From Vulcanimicrobiota bacterium (GTDB lineage Bacteria; Vulcanimicrobiota; Xenobia; Xenobiales; JADMJV01): a stretch of 27,527 nt of DNA. Below the pieces are notes generated by a model. That model saw only the letters and a program-made list of their open reading frames with translations. It was not told where the DNA came from and ran no database searches. A program made the translations under genes and the position numbers. Of the stretch, positions 20,854-27,527 are shown piece after piece (within the stretch, counting starts at the first letter, position 1; every line of letters starts with the position of its first letter). The stretch covers positions 1-27,527 of the forward strand of contig JAEXNA010000063.1 in the NCBI GenBank assembly GCA_023447635.1. Direction: 5' to 3'.

Positions 20854-21435
20854 TCATCTTGTCCGGTCTTGCTCCATCCCTTCGAGAGCTCGTTCTCGCT
20901 TGAGCCGGGTCCGCTCGTGGTACTCCAGCCGGAAATCCAGGCGGGCCTGGCCTTCCGGGGCAGAGACTCGGGCTTCGTAGCCTCCGTCGGGGTAGCTCGT
21001 GCTGCCCAGCCAGCGATAGTCGTAGCGGATCAGGCGGCCGCGTTTGCCCGTCCGGCGGTCTTCGTCGTACAGGGGGTAGCCCTTCAGGGTCTTCACCAGC
21101 TTGTCGTTCCGGAAGAGAAGGAGGTCGGGAGCGCGATGGGGGACCTCTGCCCCTTCTCGAAAGCGAAGCTCGAAGGATGTTTCCACAACCATGGCTATAT
21201 GAAGCATCCTGGGTCGTTCCGGGTCCTCGAGCTGCCCTTCTCCAGGAGAAGACTTCCAGGGATGATAGATCAGCCGCCAGGGGTTCTGCGGGGTCGGACT
21301 GGCCGATACCGGCGCCCCCGGCGTCTCCATCGGCCCGGGCGCTGAGGCCCCGCCTCCTTGACCAGACATCCCGAAGCTCATCACGAAGGCGCAAACCGCC
21401 AGAACCAGCCCGAGCAGGGCGACCTGTCTTCTCAT
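20854..21435 (-). CDS. Membrane-anchored or secreted hypothetical protein
   Basis: A 193-residue protein from ATG 21435; the frame is open to 21525, but that would overlap the preceding rhomboid gene and precede the hydrophobic leader. Residues 1-25 (MRRQVALLGLVLAVCAFVMSFG) form an uncleaved anchor or signal peptide, followed by a Gly/Ala/Pro/Ser-rich linker (26-55). The rest is a soluble domain rich in Arg, Glu and Tyr (WRLIYHPWKSSPGEG, LIRYDYRWLGSTSYPDGGYEA), ending in a basic helix. No family recognised. It lies 67 bp downstream of the rhomboid gene on the same strand and is probably cotranscribed, which makes it a possible substrate or partner of that protease. Confidence 0.7.
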   Translation of the reverse strand: MRRQVALLGLVLAVCAFVMSFGMSGQGGGASAPGPMETPGAPVSASPTPQNPWRLIYHPWKSSPGEGQLEDPERPRMLHIAMVVETSFELRFREGAEVPHRAPDLLLFRNDKLVKTLKGYPLYDEDRRTGKRGRLIRYDYRWLGSTSYPDGGYEARVSAPEGQARLDFRLEYHERTRLKRERALEGMEQDRTR

Positions 21436-21502
21436 ATCCGCCAACGTCGCAACGCTGAAGATTTTCTTTCCACGACCGGCCGAACCGAAAGCTGTGCAGC
21501 AC

Positions 21503-23893
21503 CTACAGCTTGACGCGTCCCTCACCCAGGTCTTTTAGCGCCTTCCGCGCCTCTTCGGCGTGGGGACTCTTAGGTCCGTCCAAGAGCAAGTAACGGTAGT
21601 AGAAGAAGACGGCATCCCCTCTGGTCTCATCGTTACGCTCTAGCAGTTTCGCCGTGTAGAAGTTCGCATTCCCCAGATTGATCTCGTGGTCCAGGACCTC
21701 GCCAAAGTCCACCTCCGCTTCCTCGAACCGTCCAAGACCGTAGTAGACGGTCCCTCGTGTATCGAGATTGTTCGAGTCTGGAAGCAACTCGACGCACTTC
21801 TCCGCGTAAGGCAGCGCCTCTTTATAACGCCCTTGCATGGCCAAAACCCAGGCCATCTCGTTGTAGACGGCGCTCCTGGCCCTGACGTCTCCCTCACCGG
21901 ACAACCTGGCGAACAGTTTCTTGGCCTCGACCTCGCGACGGAGCAGGACCAACAGGCCCATCCGAGCACGGTCCACGTATCCTCGCTCCTTATCGCTTTT
22001 GGCTTTGGACAGCAGAGCGTCAAAGGCGGCCAGCGCTTTCGGGTACTGCTTGCGCCGCCTCGACAAGTAGGCCTCGGTGTGAGCCAGGTAAGCGTTGTCG
22101 GGCTCTTTCTTGCGGACCTGCTCGAGCAGAGCCTGGCCTTCCTCTTCGGCATCGGTCTCGAGCAGGGCCGCCGCCCGTCGGAACATTATATCGGGGGTCT
22201 CGCCCTGACCCGCCAACTCTTCGGCCGAACGCCGATAGAGATTCTTGGCGAACAGCGCTTTCGCCGATGCATTGCGATCGTGACGTCTCAAGCGAGCGGT
22301 CTCGATCGCCTCTCTCAACAGAGTACGCCCTAGAGTTTTTTCTCCTTCGGCCACGCCCACCTCGACCTTGACCGCCTTTTCCCCGATGTAGGCGTAGCCC
22401 TGGAAGACCAGCACGCCATCCACCGCCGCGTCGTGCAGCAGCCAGGTTCGCCCATCGACCTTGCCGGTGGTGACAGACAGCGACTTCTGGCCCTCTACCG
22501 TCCGGATCTGGTTCACGAAGAAAGGGTTGTCGATCACCACCATATTGGTGTCTTCGTATTCGGAAACGCTTACAGAAAAGCCAGGGCCGGCGAAAAAGTC
22601 CTCTCCCTCGTTACGCTTCGGCTCGAAAAGCGCGGGTAAGGTCACCGTGACCGACCCCCAGGGGTTGCGGTATTCCCGAGTGGGAAAATCCTCCAGTCTC
22701 CTTACCATGAGCGCGTTTTGCACCGCCAGGAGTTGAACGAGGAAAGGCGACAGCCCAAGCACGACAACAACCCATCGCCGGGCGCCCGCAACCGGCTTGT
22801 CTGGAGATCCAGGTCCGACGAACCAGCCGAAGAGCAAGCCAACGAGCAGCCCTCCAACGTGGGCCGCGTTGTCGATCCCGTCGTTGACCAAACCGTAAAG
22901 CAGATTGAACGCGATCATCGGCCCCATCCCGGCACTCAGCCGGCGACGTAGCGAAAAGGGCCAGTGTTCGTGGTGGCGTGCACCTAAAACCAGCGCAGCT
23001 CCGAACACGCCGAAAAGCGCTCCTGACGCTCCTACCGAAACGTAATCGCCTCTCCACACGCTAAGCAAAGAGCCGCCTAGCCCACTCAGAGCGTAGAGGC
23101 TAAGAAAGCGCCAGTTCCCGTAAACCTTCTCCAAGGTCGGTCCCACCGACCACAGCCCCAGCATGTTGAACACCAGATGCAACCACCCGGCGTGCAAGAA
23201 CATCGCCCCCACCAGGCGCCACCACTGCCCCTGCCCGACCGTCAGCGGGCGATAGTTGGCACCGAATCTCAGCATGGTAACCATATCTTCGCTGCCCCCC
23301 GACAGCGAGGCCCAGCCAAACATTCCAAGACACAGGGCCAGTAGAGCGTAGGTCCCTAAAGGTTTTACCCCGTCCAGTCGAGCCGTTAGCGCCCGAGCGG
23401 ACTCGAGCGCTCCCTGCCACTCCTGCTGAAGCTCCCAGGTCGACGCCGCAGCACCGTGCCGTAAACGAGACAGGCCGCGAATCAAGCCTCGTCGAGATCC
23501 ATCGGGAATGGCCCTGGGCGGCGTCCAGGTTCCGTGCGGGTCGACGATATCGCACTCAACACCGCCGCCCCACAGTGTCGACTCGCGAATCTGGCGAAGA
23601 GCGGCGGCCTCCGGATGAGAATGGCAAGGGCAAAAAAGCAGCAGAACGCTCTTTAGCTGCCCCAGGTCTACCGAAAGCAGACGCGCCTTCCACAGCGCCT
23701 GCTGCTGCTGGACCGTGGCGGAGTTCAGTTCGGCGACCGGCAAAAAGACCAGCGCCTGACGGCGATTCACCAGGAGGAGGCTGTCGTCGCTGATCCCGGC
23801 CAGGGCGAAGTCCCCCTCTTTGACAACCTCGACGGCCAAAGTTCTGGCCAGCCGCCAGTCGTCCGTGTCCCGGTCTACCTTGCTGTCGCTCAT
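21503..23893 (-). CDS. Rhomboid-family intramembrane serine protease with C-terminal TPR-like region
   Basis: A 796-residue protein. Residues 1-175 are a soluble N-terminal domain ending in a helix; 178-395 carry the rhomboid core: WWRLVGAMFLHAGWLHLVFNM with His234, His239 and Asn243, the nucleophile Ser290 in VSVGASGALFG, and the catalytic His345 in NAAHVGG. Several hydrophobic helices match a six- or seven-helix rhomboid. About residues 400-560 form an extra soluble domain, and 560-790 read as TPR-like helix pairs (for example AYLSRRRKQYPKALAAFDALL and SAVYNEMAWVLAMQGRYKEAL). Such proteins cut membrane-spanning substrates within the bilayer. GAAAGG lies about 7 bp upstream of the ATG. It is followed by the hypothetical at 21435 and preceded by the methyltransferase at 23940. 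Confidence 0.93.
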   Translation of the reverse strand: MSDSKVDRDTDDWRLARTLAVEVVKEGDFALAGISDDSLLLVNRRQALVFLPVAELNSATVQQQQALWKARLLSVDLGQLKSVLLLFCPCHSHPEAAALRQIRESTLWGGGVECDIVDPHGTWTPPRAIPDGSRRGLIRGLSRLRHGAAASTWELQQEWQGALESARALTARLDGVKPLGTYALLALCLGMFGWASLSGGSEDMVTMLRFGANYRPLTVGQGQWWRLVGAMFLHAGWLHLVFNMLGLWSVGPTLEKVYGNWRFLSLYALSGLGGSLLSVWRGDYVSVGASGALFGVFGAALVLGARHHEHWPFSLRRRLSAGMGPMIAFNLLYGLVNDGIDNAAHVGGLLVGLLFGWFVGPGSPDKPVAGARRWVVVVLGLSPFLVQLLAVQNALMVRRLEDFPTREYRNPWGSVTVTLPALFEPKRNEGEDFFAGPGFSVSVSEYEDTNMVVIDNPFFVNQIRTVEGQKSLSVTTGKVDGRTWLLHDAAVDGVLVFQGYAYIGEKAVKVEVGVAEGEKTLGRTLLREAIETARLRRHDRNASAKALFAKNLYRRSAEELAGQGETPDIMFRRAAALLETDAEEEGQALLEQVRKKEPDNAYLAHTEAYLSRRRKQYPKALAAFDALLSKAKSDKERGYVDRARMGLLVLLRREVEAKKLFARLSGEGDVRARSAVYNEMAWVLAMQGRYKEALPYAEKCVELLPDSNNLDTRGTVYYGLGRFEEAEVDFGEVLDHEINLGNANFYTAKLLERNDETRGDAVFFYYRYLLLDGPKSPHAEEARKALKDLGEGRVKL

Positions 23894-23939
23894 CTCCCAA
23901 CCTTTCTCACACGTCCCCGGCGCTGGCTAAAACGCCGAT

Positions 23940-24593
23940 CTACCAGAGATAAGGAATCAGACGGAACGGAACGCGTTGGCGGTAGTCCGCGTAGCCCTCG
24001 AGGTGGGTGACCAGGTACGCTTCCTCGCGTTGAAGCCGGGCAACCAGCACCCCGACACAAAGAGCCCAGGGCAGTACGGCCGCCCCCGAGTGGAGCATGA
24101 CCGGCAGGCTGGCCAGCATGAAGATCATTGCGAGGTAGCCAGGGTGACGAACTCGAGAGTATAGCCCCGTTTGCACGACTCTCTGTCCCTGTTCGGCCTG
24201 ATGTCGGACCCCGGTCTCGAAAAACGGGTTGCTGCGAAAGCTAGCCCACATGACCAGCGTGCCGAACACCAGCAGGCCCGCGCCGTAACCAAACAGTTCG
24301 GCGTCGAAGGGGGTATCGCCCCGACCTGTCTCCCACCCCGCCACGGCCAGCACCAGGAGCAAGCTGACGCGAAGGTAGCCCAGGATCCGGCTGTCCCACT
24401 CGGGCGAGGTCGGCCCCTCTTTCGGAGCCAGCCGACGACGTCGCAAAAGCCCCGGCTGGGTCAGCGCCAGGAAGCCCACGGTGGCCAGCCAGGCCAGCCC
24501 CAGGGCGCGCAAGCAGTACAGCCCCTGAACCCAATTCGCGAAATAGATGACCGCCGAAAAAATCAGCATGGCCAGGACCATGTACCAGGGCAT
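23940..24593 (-). CDS. Isoprenylcysteine carboxyl methyltransferase (ICMT)/PEMT-type membrane methyltransferase
   Basis: A 217-residue protein from ATG 24593, where GAAGG lies about 8 bp upstream; the alternative ATG 24665 lacks a good site. Four or five membrane helices are visible (for example MVLAMLIFSAVIYFANWV and LGYLRVSLLLVLAVAGW). The C-terminal half carries the family signature: VQTGLYSRVRHPGYLAMIF (the Arg-His-Pro that binds S-adenosylmethionine) and RLQREEAYLVTHLEGYADYRQRVPFRLIPYLW. Bacterial members are S-adenosylmethionine-dependent methyltransferases of small lipid-like substrates whose identity is usually unknown. It lies 46 bp upstream of the rhomboid gene on the same strand and may lead the operon. 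Confidence 0.9.
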   Translation of the reverse strand: MPWYMVLAMLIFSAVIYFANWVQGLYCLRALGLAWLATVGFLALTQPGLLRRRRLAPKEGPTSPEWDSRILGYLRVSLLLVLAVAGWETGRGDTPFDAELFGYGAGLLVFGTLVMWASFRSNPFFETGVRHQAEQGQRVVQTGLYSRVRHPGYLAMIFMLASLPVMLHSGAAVLPWALCVGVLVARLQREEAYLVTHLEGYADYRQRVPFRLIPYLW

Positions 24594-24712
24594 AGGGCGC
24601 ACCTTCTTTACCTCAAGAGGCAGACCCTGGCCGCCAGGATGAAAAGTGGGTGAAACTCGGACCATACCGAAGGCGATAGGAGGGGGACGCGAGTCCCGGC
24701 GAAGAGGGTCGG

Positions 24713-27022
24713 ATGTCGCCGTCGGAAGCCGCCCTCTTCGATCTGACCCTGATCGTAGCCCTCTGGGCGGCCGTCCTCCTCTCTACCAACCGTCGGCTGT
24801 GGCTTCTGGCGCGGGTCGCTTTCCCTCTTTGGGCCGCCCTCTGCTGTCTTCCCAAGAGCTACTACGCGGCCAGGATTTTGTCCGACTCGCTTCGGCCCTG
24901 GCCGTACGCCTGGCTCTGGACCATCGGACTGCTGCTTGCGGTCACCGCGCCGCTCATCTTGCTGCCGCTGCGCGCCGGCCGATGGCTCTGCTGGATCTTT
25001 GTTGCGCTTGTCACCCTGCTGCTCTGGGCCGACGTCCTTTACTACCGGGCCATGGACGACTTCCTCTCACTGACTCTCTGGAGCGGAGTTCACCAGGCTT
25101 CGTCCGTCACCGACTCCCTCCGCCATCTAGTCTCTGCGGCCGATCTCGTCTTTCTGGTCAACCTGCTTCTCGTTCTCCCCGCCGTACTGATTGCTGCCCC
25201 GGATCGCGAGAGGTCGGCGACCAGGAGCGATGTGGCTCTGGCTTTTTTGCCCGCAACGATTTTCCTGATCGGAAACCTGGCCTACGACCCCCTGTCCAGC
25301 CAATTCCTTAAGCAGCGCCTGTCCAATCGCGTGCAGGTAGCGCGCAACGGACTGCTGGCTTATCATCTCTACGACCTCTACCAGGCGGCTCAGCCCCTTT
25401 TCTCCCACCCCAAGCCGATCCCCGACGCTATCGTGTGGCGACGACTGACCCTGAGCCGAAATAGCATCAACCCCAGGGCCCCCCACTTCGGCGCAGCCAA
25501 AGGAGCCAACGTCCTGATGATGCAGCTCGAGTCGTTCCAGTCGTTCGTCATCGGGATGAAAGTCGACGGCCAGGAGGTCACGCCTTTCCTGAACCGCCTT
25601 CGCCGTGAGTCGCTCTACGGAGAAGCGCTCGACCAGACGTCTCTGGGCGCCTCGTCCGATGCGGAGTACGTGATGCTCAACGGGTTGCTCCCTCCCCTCC
25701 AGGGCCCCCTCTGCTTCCGTTATGCCAGCAACAGCTACCGCTCGCTCCCGACCCTGCTGGCCGAGCGCGGCTGGAGCACCCTGAAAGCGATGCCGTACGA
25801 CGGCGCCTTCTGGAACGCCCGGGGAATCGGCAAGCGTTACGGCTACCAGCAGCAGCTTTTCGTGGACGACTTCCCCTCTAAGGACGAGAGCGAGATGATC
25901 GGCTGGGGGCTCAGCGACGCGGCGACCTTCGAACAGTTGGTGCCAAGGCTCAAGGCCCAAAAGGCTCCGTTCTACTGCTACCTGACCACCGTGATGATGC
26001 ACCATCCGTTCGACGAGCTAAATCCGGATCAGGAACGGCTGCGACTCCCCAGGGGCTTGCAAAACACCATGGCCGGAGACTATCTGCAGCTGGCCCGGCT
26101 CCGGGACGAGGCCCTGGAAGGCCTGGTGGAGAGGATGCGGGAGGAGGGCCTGTGGGAGAAGACCGTGCTGGTGCTGTGTGGAGATCACCGCGGCCGTCTG
26201 GAAGAGAACGAACTTCAGCGACTCGGCGTGTATAAGAGCAAAGCGCTCCTCGACCGGGTTCCCCTTTTCATCCACCTTCCTGGGAGCCGTGCGAAGGGTG
26301 AACTTCCCCCCTCGCTGGGCCAGGTCGACGTGGCTCCGACCCTACTTCACCTGCTCGGTCTCGAGGATGCCTTTCCCGTCATGGTGGGGCGCAACGCTCT
26401 GGCCGGACCGCACGCCACCGTTTCCCCCTCCGGCTACATCACCGACGGGACGGAGGCCTGGGACCAGCCCGAGACGCCCCCCGTTGACCTGTGGCAGCAG
26501 CGAGAAGAAGAGCTGCAGGTCTCCGACAACCTGGTCATCACCGACCGCATCCTGGACTTTGCTCGGGAAGGCCCCTCGAGCCTGACTGCGAAGCCCGGTG
26601 CACCGCTTCGAGGAGCGATTTCGGCTGCCGGCAGAGTCGGCCGCGGTCCTTCTGCAAGGATGCCTGGCCGCGTGCTCCAGGCGGGGGCTGCTGAAGGAGG
26701 TCGAGGGGAAAACGTTCGCCCGTCCACCCCGACGAGAGTTTCTACCCATCGCGCTTCGCGCCGGGCTGACCGGGCCTCGAGATATCCGGGTAGCCGCTAT
26801 CCCGGATCCCCCACCGTGGCGCCCGGAGCCCCGCCAGCCGTCCGCGCGAAAACGGTCGTGAGATCCGCCAGAATCCTCTCGGCCGTCGGCCCGGCCTCGC
26901 CCCTGGGCCCCTTCCAGTTGACGGCGCCTTTGCCGGCTTCGCCGAGACAGCGCATCACCAGGGCGGGCGCCTCCCGCGCCGAGACGGTGTTGTCGAGCAT
27001 CTCCAGCATCGCCTCGCCCTGA
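24713..27022 (+). CDS. LtaS-like phosphoglycerol transferase/alkaline-phosphatase superfamily protein; 3' end probably frameshifted
   Basis: An N-terminal block with five or so membrane helices (1-190) precedes an extracellular sulfatase-type domain. Metal and catalytic positions of LtaS-like enzymes are visible: Glu273 (MMQLESFQSF), LDQTSLGASSDAEYV where Ser314 sits at the catalytic Thr position, FWNARGIGKRYGY, His430/His431 (TTVMMHHPFD) and Asp491-His492 (CGDHRG). These enzymes transfer or remove phosphoglycerol or similar phosphate groups at the envelope. The family normally ends shortly after SDNLVITDRILDFARE, at about 26570. The open frame runs on to 27022 but becomes Arg/Gly/Ala-rich and overlaps the opposite HprK-like gene, so the last 140 codons are probably not real. 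GAGGG precedes ATG 24713. Confidence 0.88.
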   Translation: MSPSEAALFDLTLIVALWAAVLLSTNRRLWLLARVAFPLWAALCCLPKSYYAARILSDSLRPWPYAWLWTIGLLLAVTAPLILLPLRAGRWLCWIFVALVTLLLWADVLYYRAMDDFLSLTLWSGVHQASSVTDSLRHLVSAADLVFLVNLLLVLPAVLIAAPDRERSATRSDVALAFLPATIFLIGNLAYDPLSSQFLKQRLSNRVQVARNGLLAYHLYDLYQAAQPLFSHPKPIPDAIVWRRLTLSRNSINPRAPHFGAAKGANVLMMQLESFQSFVIGMKVDGQEVTPFLNRLRRESLYGEALDQTSLGASSDAEYVMLNGLLPPLQGPLCFRYASNSYRSLPTLLAERGWSTLKAMPYDGAFWNARGIGKRYGYQQQLFVDDFPSKDESEMIGWGLSDAATFEQLVPRLKAQKAPFYCYLTTVMMHHPFDELNPDQERLRLPRGLQNTMAGDYLQLARLRDEALEGLVERMREEGLWEKTVLVLCGDHRGRLEENELQRLGVYKSKALLDRVPLFIHLPGSRAKGELPPSLGQVDVAPTLLHLLGLEDAFPVMVGRNALAGPHATVSPSGYITDGTEAWDQPETPPVDLWQQREEELQVSDNLVITDRILDFAREGPSSLTAKPGAPLRGAISAAGRVGRGPSARMPGRVLQAGAAEGGRGENVRPSTPTRVSTHRASRRADRASRYPGSRYPGSPTVAPGAPPAVRAKTVVRSARILSAVGPASPLGPFQLTAPLPASPRQRITRAGASRAETVLSSISSIASP
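26598..26861 (+). CDS. Small ORF of 87 codons following the LtaS-like gene
   Basis: GTG 26598 opens an 87-residue frame (VHRFEERFRLPAESAAVLLQ, then ALRAGLTGPRDIRVAAI) in a different phase from the LtaS-like frame. The first 65 residues have helical, non-repetitive composition with G/C-ending codons, which looks more coding than the competing frame. The last 22 are Pro/Arg-rich. If the LtaS-like gene originally stopped at the TGA 26583-26585, this gene would start 12 bp later. Its last 65 bp overlap the end of the convergent HprK-like gene. No family recognised; the existence of this gene is inference. Confidence 0.35.
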   Translation: MHRFEERFRLPAESAAVLLQGCLAACSRRGLLKEVEGKTFARPPRREFLPIALRAGLTGPRDIRVAAIPDPPPWRPEPRQPSARKRS

Positions 27023-27450
27023 CTGATCGCGAGCGGGCTCCAAAGAGAATCCTCGACGTACCGAGTGGTCACGATCGCTCCGACCCGCAGTGGCGGTGCC
27101 TCTGGCCTCCAACCTAAATCTTCAGCCGAAATTCGGTCGTTATGGTAGCGGGCTCGCAGCGACAGGGGGCGCGGAAAGGGATAGACAACGCCCTGGGGAT
27201 CGATGATCGCGTACTCATCCGATAAAAAGCTCGCGCCGGCTTTTACCAGGGCGTGCACCTGCCGAGATTTGCCCGACCAGCTCCGAGCGGGAAAGAGCAC
27301 GGCTCGACCCTGCCAGCCGACAACACCGGCGTGGACGTAGGCGACCTGTCGGGTCTGACTGGCAATGTAGAGGTGTCGAGCATCCAGGGCGAGCGAACTC
27401 CACTCTACGGCCGCCCGCCCCCCCCACGCCTCGAAAGCGAATCTCCTCAT
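26797..27450 (-). CDS. HprK-like serine kinase domain protein
   Basis: A 217-residue protein from ATG 27450 with AAGGGAGG just upstream. The pattern HAGVVGWQGRAVLFPARSWSGKS (39-61, P-loop 55-62), then GASFLSDEYAIIDPQG and VYPFPRPLSLRAR, matches HPr kinase-like proteins found beside peptide-modification, PqqD and nucleotidyltransferase genes, not the true HprK of the sugar phosphotransferase system (which is longer and has a P-loop followed by a conserved K3-loop). ATP binding is likely; the phosphate acceptor is unknown. Upstream genes lie beyond the window, so an operon cannot be checked. The C-terminal tail overlaps the small ORF at 26598, and an inverted repeat (ATCCGGG at 26784, CCCGGAT at 26801) surrounds its stop codon. 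Confidence 0.85.
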   Translation of the reverse strand: MRRFAFEAWGGRAAVEWSSLALDARHLYIASQTRQVAYVHAGVVGWQGRAVLFPARSWSGKSRQVHALVKAGASFLSDEYAIIDPQGVVYPFPRPLSLRARYHNDRISAEDLGWRPEAPPLRVGAIVTTRYVEDSLWSPLAISQGEAMLEMLDNTVSAREAPALVMRCLGEAGKGAVNWKGPRGEAGPTAERILADLTTVFARTAGGAPGATVGDPG

Positions 27451-27527
27451 CCGCCTCCCTTCACCTGGGTGTCGAGCGCTCCTCTCGCCACCCCCGAGAC
27501 ACGGCTCCCCTCTCGCTACTCCTCGCC

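Noticed and set aside
26342..27112. 256-codon minus-strand frame across the LtaS-like 3' end and the HprK-like gene
   Set aside because: Arg/Ser/Gly shadow composition, conflicting with two recognisable proteins.

Overview
The window is GC-rich (around 60 % by eye), densely coding bacterial DNA with no phage, insertion-sequence, CRISPR or plasmid genes. Genes are short and mostly separated by under 250 bp on both strands, and many encode lipoproteins or secreted proteins of unknown role. The mix (DUF2330, DUF4394, Mut7-C RNase, UPF0178, PilX/pseudopilin operon, LtaS-like enzyme, HprK-like kinase) fits a free-living or environmental, poorly characterised bacterial lineage. I cannot name the phylum from this sequence alone. 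TAG is the commonest stop codon, which is unusual at this GC content. No stretch over 300 bp lacks a gene or RNA feature.

Layout. 1-2040: a truncated DapA-family lyase/aldolase diverges from an Eis-type GNAT acetyltransferase, which ends at a bidirectional terminator. 2060-5096: a secreted Gly/Tyr-tailed protein and a DUF2330 protein, then a Mut7-C RNase and a SLOG/LOG-like protein. 5161-6200: a sirtuin gene flanked by copies of a palindromic repeat. 6432-8474: a lipoprotein with a bacterial Ig-like domain and two DUF4394 domains, closed by a strong terminator. 8515-10037: a helical lipoprotein, a DedA membrane protein and a 48-residue membrane peptide. 10092-10280: a complete tRNA-Trp(CCA) unit with promoter and terminator. 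10360-11556: a small hypothetical, UPF0178 and a small lipoprotein.

11799-14456: a tightly coupled three-gene pseudopilin operon (PilX-like, then two type IV prepilins). The first protein ends in a Pro-Ala-Asp repeat and a CxxCH motif. 14453-16788: a metallophosphoesterase, a small low-complexity protein and a signal-less subtilase. The last two share a short motif. 16944-18959: a large helical-repeat protein with a Cys4 knuckle and a Clp-N-like segment.

18971-24593: a minus-strand run that would be read ICMT-like methyltransferase, rhomboid-TPR protease, anchored hypothetical, then a set of small secreted/hypothetical frames. The last part (19046-20661) sits between two ~90 bp direct repeats and holds two places where an in-frame stop appears to split one gene into two. 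24713-27450: an LtaS-like phosphoglycerol transferase whose 3' end looks frameshifted, a small ORF, and a convergent HprK-like kinase.

The best candidates for new biology are the pilin operon with its possible haem motif, the cytosolic subtilase plus partner, the Cys4/Clp-N-like scaffold protein and the repeat-bounded decaying block.
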